Shown here: piece by piece, positions 1 to 6,910 of the stretch | Layout of the letters: each line of letters opens with the position of its first letter | How positions within the stretch are numbered: position 1 is the stretch's first letter | Assembly: GCA_008501835.1 (NCBI GenBank) | Contig: QQUB01000939.1 | Span: 1 to 12,944 of the forward strand | Origin: Bacteroidota bacterium | GTDB taxonomy: Bacteria > Bacteroidota > Bacteroidia > Chitinophagales > Saprospiraceae | Direction: 5' to 3' | Length of the DNA: 12,944 nucleotides | The notes under the pieces: generated by a model | Told to the model about the DNA's origin: nothing | Databases searched by the model: none | What the model saw: the letters and a program-made list of their open reading frames with translations, nothing else | Made by a program: the position numbers and the translations under genes

Positions 1-71
1 TAATGATTTTGATCAATGCTGAATTGCCCGATTTGTGTCATAGAGGCTATCTGCTTTTTTTCCGACAGGGC

Positions 72-104
72 AGACCTCCGAGGTTTTTAAAACCTCGGAG
101 GTCT
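72..104. repeat. 33-bp perfect palindrome in the leader of the surface locus
   Basis: Two 16-base arms, AGACCTCCGAGGTTTT (72-87) and its exact reverse complement (89-104), flank one central T. The arms are GC-rich at the outer ends and AT-rich at the centre. There is no T-run on either side, so it is not a typical intrinsic terminator, although it would form a strong RNA hairpin. Palindromes of this general kind are scattered between genes in some Bacteroidota genomes, and that dispersed-repeat reading is from general knowledge. Only one copy occurs in this window. Confidence 0.7.
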
Positions 105-154
105 ACACCCTCGCCGGAGTATTTTTTAATTTTTCAAAAAAGATCTATTGAGCA

Positions 155-1408
155 ATGAATTACTTAAAACCTGGATTATTGTTGATGGGCATGCTGCTTT
201 CCCTCATGGTTTTTGGGCAGAGCCCTCAGTCCTTCAGTTATCAGGCAGTGGCCACTGATGTCAACGGAGATGAACTCACCCAGCAGGACATTGGCATCAA
301 AGCCGTTATTCTGAGTGGTTCGATCACTGGAACAGTACAGTGGGAAGAGCTTCATTATATCACCACGGATGAGTTTGGTTTATTTACCATCAATATTGGA
401 GAAGGTAATCCCAATGGTGGAGCTGCTCCCCAATTCCAAGATATCAATTGGAGCAATGGCCCGTTTTTCCTGCGTATAGAAATGGATGTCAACGGCGGCA
501 GTACATTCGTTCCGGTAGGTACTAATCAATTACTCAGTGTCCCCTTTTCACTCTATGCTGATGAATCCGAAAAAGCAGGGTCTGCCGTATATGCGGATAG
601 CTCCGCTGTGGCAGAAACAGCTATCACGGCTACTTTTGCCGATAGTGCCGGGATCACAGAGACGGCTAGTTTTGCATTTTCAGCTGATACAGCCCAATTT
701 GCCGATACTTCATCCTACGCCCAAAATGCATTTGCAGCCATTAATGCGAATAATGCCCTAAACGCCCAAAGTGCAGCTTTCGCCCAGGCCGCTTACATAG
801 CTATCAGTGATGAAGACCCGGATTCCACTAACGAAATACAAACACTCGAATTTTCAGGAGATACCTTGTCAATCTCGGAAGGTAATTACATAACCTTATC
901 CAGCGGAAGCGTCTTCAACTTCCCAGGGGCAACCCTCAATTATCCACAGGGGATACCTGGTGGCGGAAGCTTTATATTTATTCCCGACCAGTATACCGTT
1001 CCACCAGATAAGATCTTCTATATAGTTGCCAGTGAGGAAGAGATCAGACTACCGGGTGTTGGAAGCGGTCTGGGGAACCACATTACCCAGCCACATTTAC
1101 CCATGTTGCCACCTAACTCCATGATCGACAACTGTCATTGTATTGGATTTCTGGCAGATAATACCAATTTGATAAGTCCTGTTGTGCTTGTATTGCTGCC
1201 CAATGGTGGAAGTACCTTTACCATTCCCGTAGGCAGTTACCTGGTTGTGAAGAGTGGCTTAGATGCTGATAATAGTAACCTATCCCTAAATAATATTTTG
1301 ATCGATTTCTTCAGCACAGAAATTGAAGCGATTGTCATCCCGGGAGGTATTCAGATAAAAAATACCGGAACGGAAGAAATGATCATTACCGGATACCTGG
1401 GAAGTTAA
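155..1408 (+). CDS. Secreted tail-fibre-like repeat protein, function unknown
   Basis: 417 residues. A hydrophobic signal peptide (about residues 1-22, ending FGQ) indicates export. Residues 24-135 match a domain seen often in Bacteroidota surface proteins: it starts with SFSYQAVATD, has an FGLFTINIG strand and ends with QLLSVPFSLYA. Residues 141-216 are an Ala/Ser/Asp/Thr-rich spacer with recurring aromatic-Ala pairs (Y146, F161, F173, F182, Y188, F193, F209). Next comes a DPDSTNEIQTL motif (221-231) of the kind found in tail-fibre-like proteins. Residues 273-417 are beta-rich and look like two diverged copies of one module. No type IX sorting domain is visible at the C-terminus, so the anchoring route is unclear. 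The ATG start gives a clean signal peptide. The next gene begins 24 bp downstream, so co-transcription is likely. A structural or adhesive surface role is inferred. Confidence 0.75.
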   Translation: MNYLKPGLLLMGMLLSLMVFGQSPQSFSYQAVATDVNGDELTQQDIGIKAVILSGSITGTVQWEELHYITTDEFGLFTINIGEGNPNGGAAPQFQDINWSNGPFFLRIEMDVNGGSTFVPVGTNQLLSVPFSLYADESEKAGSAVYADSSAVAETAITATFADSAGITETASFAFSADTAQFADTSSYAQNAFAAINANNALNAQSAAFAQAAYIAISDEDPDSTNEIQTLEFSGDTLSISEGNYITLSSGSVFNFPGATLNYPQGIPGGGSFIFIPDQYTVPPDKIFYIVASEEEIRLPGVGSGLGNHITQPHLPMLPPNSMIDNCHCIGFLADNTNLISPVVLVLLPNGGSTFTIPVGSYLVVKSGLDADNSNLSLNNILIDFFSTEIEAIVIPGGIQIKNTGTEEMIITGYLGS

Positions 1409-1432
1409 TTGTTGACCTCATCAAGATTTGAT

Positions 1433-2647
1433 ATGTATAGGATATTTACCTTTTTAATCATATTGTCTGTTTTGTTGGTTCATATGGAGGCAACCGGGCA
1501 ATCTGTTCGCCGAAGTGTGATTTGTAGCGTTGGAGCCTCAGAGTCAGTGAGCGGGGCCACAATAAGGAGCACATTGGGACAACCACCCAATGCCGGTACC
1601 GTTTTTACAGCAGATAATTACTTGCGACAAGGATTTCAACAACCTTCCTCCTGTGTCAGTGCACCAAAGGCGGCTTTTGCCATTGATGTGCAGGGACAGG
1701 CAGTTTGTGGAGGGCCTTACCAGTTTTTTTACCTCGATGACCCAAGGGAGGAGACTACTTTTTTCTGGCAATTTGGGCAAGGGTCTCTACCGGACTCTTC
1801 TTTGCAGCAAAACCCAACGGATGTTACCTATTTTTCTACCGGGTCGAAAGCTGTTTTGCTGACAGTAACAACAGGAGAATGTATTGATACTGCCAGCTTG
1901 TTTTTAAATGTAAGCCATACACCCGTTCGGGCTGAAGCTACTACCATGGATCTGCTATGTCTTGAAGATGCTGATGGCGCTATCAACCTTTTCATTGAAG
2001 GGGGCACAGAACCTTATATGGTTGACTGGTCGAATGGAGAAAGCGGGGAAGCACTTACTGACCTGCTACCTGGTCTTTACAGCTATTCCATTACAGACAT
2101 CAATAACTGTTTTTACGAAAATGAAGCAGAGATCAACGGTCCGGCGGATAGCCTGCAATTGGATATTTTGATTACCGATGAAAGCTGCCATGGAAACCAG
2201 GATGGTAATATAGAAGCTCTGGTAACAGGAGGGACATTGCCATACACTTTTTCCTGGCCTGATGGCTCATCTGGTGAGTCAGTATCTGAATTAAGCACAG
2301 GAATTTATACACTAACTGTTACTGATGACAACAATTGCCTTCGGATCGAGCCTGTTGTGGTGGAGATTGCCTGTGAAGCCCTTGAGTTTTATGAGGTGAT
2401 CACTCCTAATGAGGACGGTTTTAATGACTTCTGGGTAGTGGAAAGTATTGAAAACTTCCCGGAGAATAATTTGGTGATTTATGATCGATGGGGAAGGAAG
2501 ATTTTTGAACAAAAAGGGTACGCCAATGATTGGCAGGGCACAGGATCAGATGGAAAGCCCCTGCCTTTTGGAACCTATTATTTTGTAATGAACCTCAATG
2601 ATTCCAGCGGGGCAGTTTATACGGGAGCCATTAGTATTATTAGATAA
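1433..2647 (+). CDS. Secreted adhesin-like protein with PKD-like region, SprB-type repeats and type B T9SS sorting domain
   Basis: 404 residues from the ATG at 1433. An in-frame TTG at 1409 would add eight polar residues before the signal peptide, so the ATG is preferred. Residues 1-23 are the signal peptide. Residues 24-70 are the Bacteroidota N-terminal motif ending YLRQGFQQP. Residues 75-160 resemble a PKD-type Ig fold (FWQFGQG, then TGSKAVLLTV). Two SprB-type repeats follow, about 168-238 and 241-312, each with a GG-x-P-Y core, a WS/WP-x-G turn and an ITD/VTD-x-N-NC end. Residues 319-404 are the gliding-motility-associated (CHU_C, type B) C-terminal domain, with ITPNEDGFND, VIYDRWGRKIFE, PFGTYYF and a final GAISIIR. 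The family is exported across the outer membrane by the type IX system and displayed on the surface. A role in adhesion or gliding is inferred. The PorP/SprF gene downstream is its likely partner. Confidence 0.85.
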   Translation: MYRIFTFLIILSVLLVHMEATGQSVRRSVICSVGASESVSGATIRSTLGQPPNAGTVFTADNYLRQGFQQPSSCVSAPKAAFAIDVQGQAVCGGPYQFFYLDDPREETTFFWQFGQGSLPDSSLQQNPTDVTYFSTGSKAVLLTVTTGECIDTASLFLNVSHTPVRAEATTMDLLCLEDADGAINLFIEGGTEPYMVDWSNGESGEALTDLLPGLYSYSITDINNCFYENEAEINGPADSLQLDILITDESCHGNQDGNIEALVTGGTLPYTFSWPDGSSGESVSELSTGIYTLTVTDDNNCLRIEPVVVEIACEALEFYEVITPNEDGFNDFWVVESIENFPENNLVIYDRWGRKIFEQKGYANDWQGTGSDGKPLPFGTYYFVMNLNDSSGAVYTGAISIIR

Positions 2648-2738
2648 TGATCTGAATATGAACTCCAGGACCAAAAGGAAATTAGCTAAAAAAATAAGAC
2701 CGTTTTGCGGTTGTCAAACAAGTTATAATCCATAGGAC

Positions 2739-4472
2739 ATGAAAAAGATTTACCTGATCTCCATATTAACGCTTAGCATAGGGCTTGCTTCCCTGCAGGG
2801 GCAGCAATATCCTTTGTTTACGAACTACCTCACCAATGAGTATGGTTACAACCCTGCAGTTACAGGGGATGTGACCGGCATGCAATTCAATTTTTTGTAT
2901 CGTGCCCAATGGGTCGGTATAGAAGATGCTCCGGTGACACAACTGGTGAGTTTCCGCTCACGGCTCAATGCTTTTCCATTGGGTCTGGGAGGCTATTTCT
3001 TTAAGGACGAAGCCGGTGCGCTCAAACGCACCGGCGGTTCTCTTCTGCTTTCCTATTCCCAGAGATTGGGTAACAGAGCCTTCCTGTCCGGAGGTATCGC
3101 AGGAGGGTTTTACAACCTGAGATTAAGAGATGATATTTCCGTTCAGGACGAAATGGACGAAGTGATCATCAATGGCATGGGAGGCAGTTGGTTCCCCGAT
3201 TTCAATGCCGGTATTCAATTAGCTTTAGGCGATTTCTATCTTGGCTTTTCTGTTCCGCAGGTACTTGAACGCAGGATCAGTTTCGGTAACCCCGAGATCG
3301 GGGTGAATTTTCTCAAAAGACATTACTATTTCACTACAGGTTATGACATACCTGTAGCACGGAATTTCCGGGTAGAACCATCTGTCCTGGTTAAATTGAC
3401 AGAATTGACAGATCCGCAAATTGATGCGTCTTTAAAAATGACCTTTATGAATGCTTTCTGGGTTGGCGGAACTTATCGGACGGAAGATGCGGCCTCAGCA
3501 ATGGCAGGGTTTACCATCAGGGAAATGTTTGACATCAATTATGCCTATGATATTTCAACTTCGGGGCTTCGTACTGTGAGTGAAGGAAGTCACGAACTCT
3601 CTCTTACACTAAGATTGGTGAAATCAAAGGATAGTGATGGGGATGGAGTGGCGGATGTTCATGACAAATGTCCGACGGAACCTGGTCCCCAGAAAAATAA
3701 CGGTTGTCCTCAGGATCTGTTTACTGAAAAAGGTGTTGAAAAAGAGGAGGAGCAAGGTCCGGATCGTGATGGGGATGGTATTTGGGACGAGTTGGACGAA
3801 TGTCCTGATGTGAGAGGACCCTACGAGAATAAAGGTTGCCCCTGGGCTGATCGTGATTTTGATGGTATAAGGGATGATATTGATGAATGCCCGGGCCTGG
3901 CAGGAGTGGCGAGTAATAATGGCTGTCCGGTAGATGACCGTGATCGTGATGGTATTGTTGATCAATTTGACAGATGCCCGGATCAGGCAGGATCTTTTAT
4001 TAGCCACGGGTGCCCCGATAGAGATACTGATAAGGATGGTATTGTGAATGCAATGGATAAGTGCCCGAATACTTATGGGCCGGCGACAAATGAGGGTTGT
4101 CCTATCGTGTCAACCAAAGAATTGGAAATCATTCAGGTGGCGATGAGAAATCTGTATTTTGACTCGAACAGAGCATCTGTCTGGACCAAATCATATCCAC
4201 ATCTGGATGATTTGGCAGCCTTGATGGTTGAGCGGGCCGATTGGCAATTAAAGATCGTCGGGCACACAGATAATAAGGGCACTGAAAAATCAAACCTGGA
4301 AGTTTCAAAGCGTCGTGCAGAAGCTGTCATGTTTTATCTGATCAATAATGGAGTGCCCAAAAAACAATTAATTGTGGAGTATTATGGAGAGGCCAGGCCG
4401 TTCGCGTCTAATGAGCGGGAATCAGGTCGACAATTGAACAGAAGAGTGGAATTAGAATTTGTTTTTGATTAA
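2739..4472 (+). CDS. PorP/SprF-family outer-membrane protein fused to thrombospondin-3 repeats and an OmpA domain
   Basis: 577 residues with a signal peptide (1-21). Residues 22-295 are a PorP/SprF-type barrel, with the family's opening YPLFTNYLTNEYGYNPAVTG and many alternating beta strands. Residues 298-454 hold five thrombospondin type 3 repeats of the form D-x-D-x-D-G-x-x-D...D-x-C-P...GCP, which bind calcium in this family. Residues 468-577 are an OmpA C-terminal domain with LYFDSN, GHTDNKG and LEVSKRRAEAV. D511 and R525 are the likely peptidoglycan-contacting residues. The barrel would sit in the outer membrane and the OmpA part would grip the cell wall through the stiff repeat linker. 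Its position 91 bp after a type B T9SS cargo fits known SprF/SprB-type pairs, in which the PorP/SprF protein supports secretion or surface attachment of the cargo. The exact partner is inferred. Confidence 0.88.
   Translation: MKKIYLISILTLSIGLASLQGQQYPLFTNYLTNEYGYNPAVTGDVTGMQFNFLYRAQWVGIEDAPVTQLVSFRSRLNAFPLGLGGYFFKDEAGALKRTGGSLLLSYSQRLGNRAFLSGGIAGGFYNLRLRDDISVQDEMDEVIINGMGGSWFPDFNAGIQLALGDFYLGFSVPQVLERRISFGNPEIGVNFLKRHYYFTTGYDIPVARNFRVEPSVLVKLTELTDPQIDASLKMTFMNAFWVGGTYRTEDAASAMAGFTIREMFDINYAYDISTSGLRTVSEGSHELSLTLRLVKSKDSDGDGVADVHDKCPTEPGPQKNNGCPQDLFTEKGVEKEEEQGPDRDGDGIWDELDECPDVRGPYENKGCPWADRDFDGIRDDIDECPGLAGVASNNGCPVDDRDRDGIVDQFDRCPDQAGSFISHGCPDRDTDKDGIVNAMDKCPNTYGPATNEGCPIVSTKELEIIQVAMRNLYFDSNRASVWTKSYPHLDDLAALMVERADWQLKIVGHTDNKGTEKSNLEVSKRRAEAVMFYLINNGVPKKQLIVEYYGEARPFASNERESGRQLNRRVELEFVFD
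3630..4103 (+). repeat. Five tandem thrombospondin-3 repeat units inside the PorP/OmpA gene
   Basis: The DNA encodes five successive units of about 24-43 codons. Each has an acidic loop such as DSDGDG or DRDRDG followed by a D-x-C-P pair and a closing GCP. The first two are separated by a longer Glu-rich linker (residues 325-341). The other spacings are regular, and the Asp/Gly codon pattern is similar between units. The repeat produces a long open frame on the opposite strand, which is an artefact. Confidence 0.8.
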
Positions 4473-4677
4473 ACCATCTTTTATGAAACTTTTTTTCTGC
4501 TGCGATTGTATAAAGTAATAGGCTATATAGTATTTCAAGGAAAAAGTCAAGTTTATTTCAAAGTAAAGCAACATTTTTTTTAAAAAAAACGTATATTTTA
4601 AGTCTTTCTTTGAAAAAACATCGTTTTTTTGTAGAAGTATAGTCCATTTCACAAACAATTGTCTCAAAATCCTTAGT
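4473..4677. other. AT-rich intergenic leader of the sigma factor gene with a T8A8 tract
   Basis: This 205-bp gap contains a T8 run directly followed by an A8 run (4574-4589). A long-looped inverted repeat also occurs (AAAAAAACG at 4583-4591 against CGTTTTTTT at 4622-4630). I found no good match to the Bacteroidota TTTG-N19-TAnnTTTG promoter, although the sigma gene presumably has its own. No clear terminator for the upstream gene is visible. Confidence 0.45.
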
Positions 4678-5544
4678 ATGCGTCAGCTAAAAATCACGAA
4701 CAAAATTACCTCGAGAGAAAGTCTTGCATTAGACAAGTATCTCAACGACATTGGAAAGATTCCCTTACTCACACCAGATGAGGAAGCGGATCTTGCCAGA
4801 CGCATTCGTGAGGGGGACCAGGAGGCCCTGGAGATTTTGACCAAGTCAAATCTTCGTTTTGTGGTATCAGTTGCCAAGCAGTATCAAAATCACGGATTAT
4901 CCCTGAGTGATCTTATCAACGAGGGAAATGTCGGGCTTATGAAGGCTGCAAAGCGCTTTGATGAAACCAAGGGTTTCAAATTCATTTCATACGCCGTTTG
5001 GTGGATCCGTCAATCAATCCTGCAGGCTATAGTTGAGTATTCCAGGATAGTACGTTTACCGTTAAATAAAGTAGGATCTTACAACAAGGTGAATGAAGCT
5101 TACGTGAAATTCGTACAGGAATTTGAAAGGGAACCTACTCATGAAGAGCTCGCTGATGTGTTAGGATTAACGGTCAAAGAGATCGCCAATGTTCTCAAAG
5201 GAAATGGAAGGCATATGAGCGTTGACGCTCCCTTAAGTGGAGATGACGGGAATTCAACCATGCTCGACGTAATGTCGAGTGATGATGAGATGTCACCGGA
5301 TGGCATCCTGATGGATCAGTCCTTGAAAGAGGAAGTCCAGCAAGGTTTATCCATTCTGGCACCTCGTGAACTCGAAGTACTTTCCTCTTACTACGGACTC
5401 AACGGAAAAAAATCACTTACGCTGGAAGAGATAGGCGACCTCTATGGTTTGACTCGTGAGCGCGTTCGTCAGATTAAGGAACGTGCAATTCGCAGGTTAA
5501 GAAAATCCTACAATCGCAACAGTTTGAAATCCTATTTGGGATAA
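4678..5544 (+). CDS. rpoD: Primary RNA polymerase sigma factor of the Bacteroidota RpoD/SigA type
   Basis: 288 residues, the short form usual in Bacteroidota, lacking the large region 1.1 and spacer of E. coli sigma-70. Residues 1-25 match the typical Bacteroidota opening (MRQLKIT...). Region 1.2 is about 15-47. Region 2 is about 55-122, with the core-binding and -10 recognition helix RFDETKGFKFISYAVWWIRQ (93-112). Region 3 is about 123-200, with RIVRLPLNK. Region 4 is about 222-280, with the -35 helix-turn-helix TLEEIGDLYGLTRERVRQIK (248-267). It directs core polymerase to housekeeping promoters, which in this phylum carry TTTG and TAnnTTTG boxes; such a promoter is present in this window at 11328-11358. 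It is a single-gene unit closed by a strong terminator. It could be one of several sigma-A paralogues in the genome, which cannot be judged here. Confidence 0.93.
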   Translation: MRQLKITNKITSRESLALDKYLNDIGKIPLLTPDEEADLARRIREGDQEALEILTKSNLRFVVSVAKQYQNHGLSLSDLINEGNVGLMKAAKRFDETKGFKFISYAVWWIRQSILQAIVEYSRIVRLPLNKVGSYNKVNEAYVKFVQEFEREPTHEELADVLGLTVKEIANVLKGNGRHMSVDAPLSGDDGNSTMLDVMSSDDEMSPDGILMDQSLKEEVQQGLSILAPRELEVLSSYYGLNGKKSLTLEEIGDLYGLTRERVRQIKERAIRRLRKSYNRNSLKSYLG

Positions 5545-5563
5545 AATAATAACTGTTTTTTAT

Positions 5564-5602
5564 AAAATCCCTTGCTCTTATTCAAAGAGGAAGGGATTTT
5601 TT
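5564..5602 (+). terminator. Rho-independent terminator of the sigma factor gene
   Basis: The outer stem is AAAATCCCTT (5564-5573) against AAGGGATTTT (5591-5600). One G-G mismatch follows, then an inner stem CTCTT (5575-5579) against AAGAG (5585-5589), with a five-base loop. The 3' arm leads into a T-rich tail. It lies 20 bp past the stop codon. The A-rich 5' side could make it weakly active in the other direction. Confidence 0.85.
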
Positions 5603-5626
5603 ATTTTGCCTGAAAATATAACTCCT

Positions 5627-6703
5627 ATGTTCAAGAATTGGTTCTTATTGGCATTTTTAATGGCTATCCTGCTCTCCTGTCAGCCACAGCAAAAACATGA
5701 GGATGTCGTTCAATATGAAAATGTAAACAGGTATTTTGTCCAACTGGATGAAAGTCCCCTCAGAACCGCTCCCTCCCTAAAAGGAAACATCGTTACAAAA
5801 CTGAAAGCGGGAAGCTCCGTGTACCATTTAGGTGAAGTAGGAAGGGAGATGACTGTTATGATTTTGGATTCCTTGCAAATTTGTGAACCCTGGTTGAGGG
5901 TGAAAACGGAGAAAGGGGCTGAAGGGTGGATCTATGGAGCTCGGTTGGATCATTCAAAGGAAGAGCAACTATATTCTGAGGTTAGGTTAACGGCACTTTT
6001 GGGTAGAGACTTAAAGGATTCGTTAGATGTTTTTAAGGAGAAATCCCAATGGATAAGTACTCCCGAAGCGTTCGAAAACTTTTATCACAGGGCCCAAACC
6101 TTGCAGGACGACCTAAACCGTCGACTGGAGCAGGTGTCTTTTGAATTGACCGGTACACAAGGTATACCGGATTTGTTTTGGTTGAAAGATGTTGTACCGG
6201 GATTTGTACCTCAATTGGTTGCAGAAGGCACTGTATATCACTTGTTTTTAGATTTCAGATGGTGGCTGGTACTATCGGACAAAACCACCGATGACAGGGA
6301 TGATGGTTTTGTATCCATTTGTATTAAGGTATTTCCTTCAGACAGTATTGAATATTTTTTCCCGGGCTGGACCATCCAAACCTGGGATTATGGCGGACAC
6401 AGCTTATTGGGGCGTGGTATCCATTATAATATTTTGAAACAGCTGGAGAGTTATGGGAAAAAGAGTAATCTCTTTGAAAGAGACCTCAGTATTTTTAAAC
6501 AAAAAATAATTGATGATATTACGCTTGCGGAAGTAAGCTATTGGGAGGGACAGGACAAAATTATGGCGGAACTGGACTCCATAATTTCGATGGATCCAGG
6601 TTTTTTTACAGAAGAAGATCTCGTTGGGTTGAAGGTTCGCAACAACCAATTTTCAGCGCCGGAAAAATTTGGAATTCTAATTAATCAAAGGTCAGGAGAG
6701 TAG
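5627..6703 (+). CDS. Putative lipoprotein with a bacterial SH3-like domain, function unknown
   Basis: 358 residues from the ATG at 5627. A TTG at 5606 is in frame but lies against the terminator tail and would spoil the signal sequence. The N-terminus is a lipoprotein signal with lipobox LLSC, so C18 would be lipidated and the protein held in an envelope membrane. Residues 35-108 resemble a bacterial SH3 domain: SPLRTAPSLKGNIVTKLKAG, then WLRV, then GAEGWIYGARL. Such domains often bind peptide or cell-wall ligands. Residues 110-180 look helical and polar. Residues 200-290 are aromatic-rich (FRWWLVLS, YFFPGWTIQTWDYGG) and match no family I recognise. The start lies only 24 bp past the terminator, so it must rely on a very close promoter or on readthrough. 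No convincing promoter was seen. Confidence 0.7.
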   Translation: MFKNWFLLAFLMAILLSCQPQQKHEDVVQYENVNRYFVQLDESPLRTAPSLKGNIVTKLKAGSSVYHLGEVGREMTVMILDSLQICEPWLRVKTEKGAEGWIYGARLDHSKEEQLYSEVRLTALLGRDLKDSLDVFKEKSQWISTPEAFENFYHRAQTLQDDLNRRLEQVSFELTGTQGIPDLFWLKDVVPGFVPQLVAEGTVYHLFLDFRWWLVLSDKTTDDRDDGFVSICIKVFPSDSIEYFFPGWTIQTWDYGGHSLLGRGIHYNILKQLESYGKKSNLFERDLSIFKQKIIDDITLAEVSYWEGQDKIMAELDSIISMDPGFFTEEDLVGLKVRNNQFSAPEKFGILINQRSGE

Positions 6704-6719
6704 GGGGGGTAAAAAAACA

Positions 6720-6748
6720 GAGCGAAGTCAAAATTAATTGCTTCGCTC
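6720..6748 (-). terminator. Intrinsic terminator for the minus-strand histidine kinase gene
   Basis: GAGCGAAG (6720-6727) pairs exactly with CTTCGCTC (6741-6748). Past a single bulged T, CAA pairs with TTG, leaving the loop AATTAA. A run of seven A at 6711-6717 is the T-tract when read on the minus strand. There is no T-run on the plus-strand side. The hairpin therefore fits termination of the leftward transcript, about 160 nt past that gene's stop codon. Confidence 0.65.
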
Positions 6749-6910
6749 GTGTTAGAAATCACCCGACTGTTATTATTAAAATAATAATAACTTTAATTTT
6801 GCAAGATATATCTTTTTCAGGAATATTTCAAAATAATAAGTTTCATACTTACTATTGCAACACAAAATAATAACTAAAAGTTGTCTCAGTCAGATTAATT
6901 TAACCAAATT

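Noticed and set aside
1409..1432. TTG start for the type B adhesin-like protein
   Set aside because: It would put polar residues before the signal peptide; the ATG at 1433 gives a normal signal.
3624..4007. Minus-strand 127-codon open frame
   Set aside because: It is the reverse of the Asp/Gly-rich thrombospondin-3 repeats; its Ile/Thr-rich low-complexity content is an artefact of the repeated codons.
6769..6791. AT-only inverted repeat GTTATTATT/AATAATAAC
   Set aside because: Low-complexity AT repeat with no T-tract; too weak to call a terminator for the lipoprotein gene.
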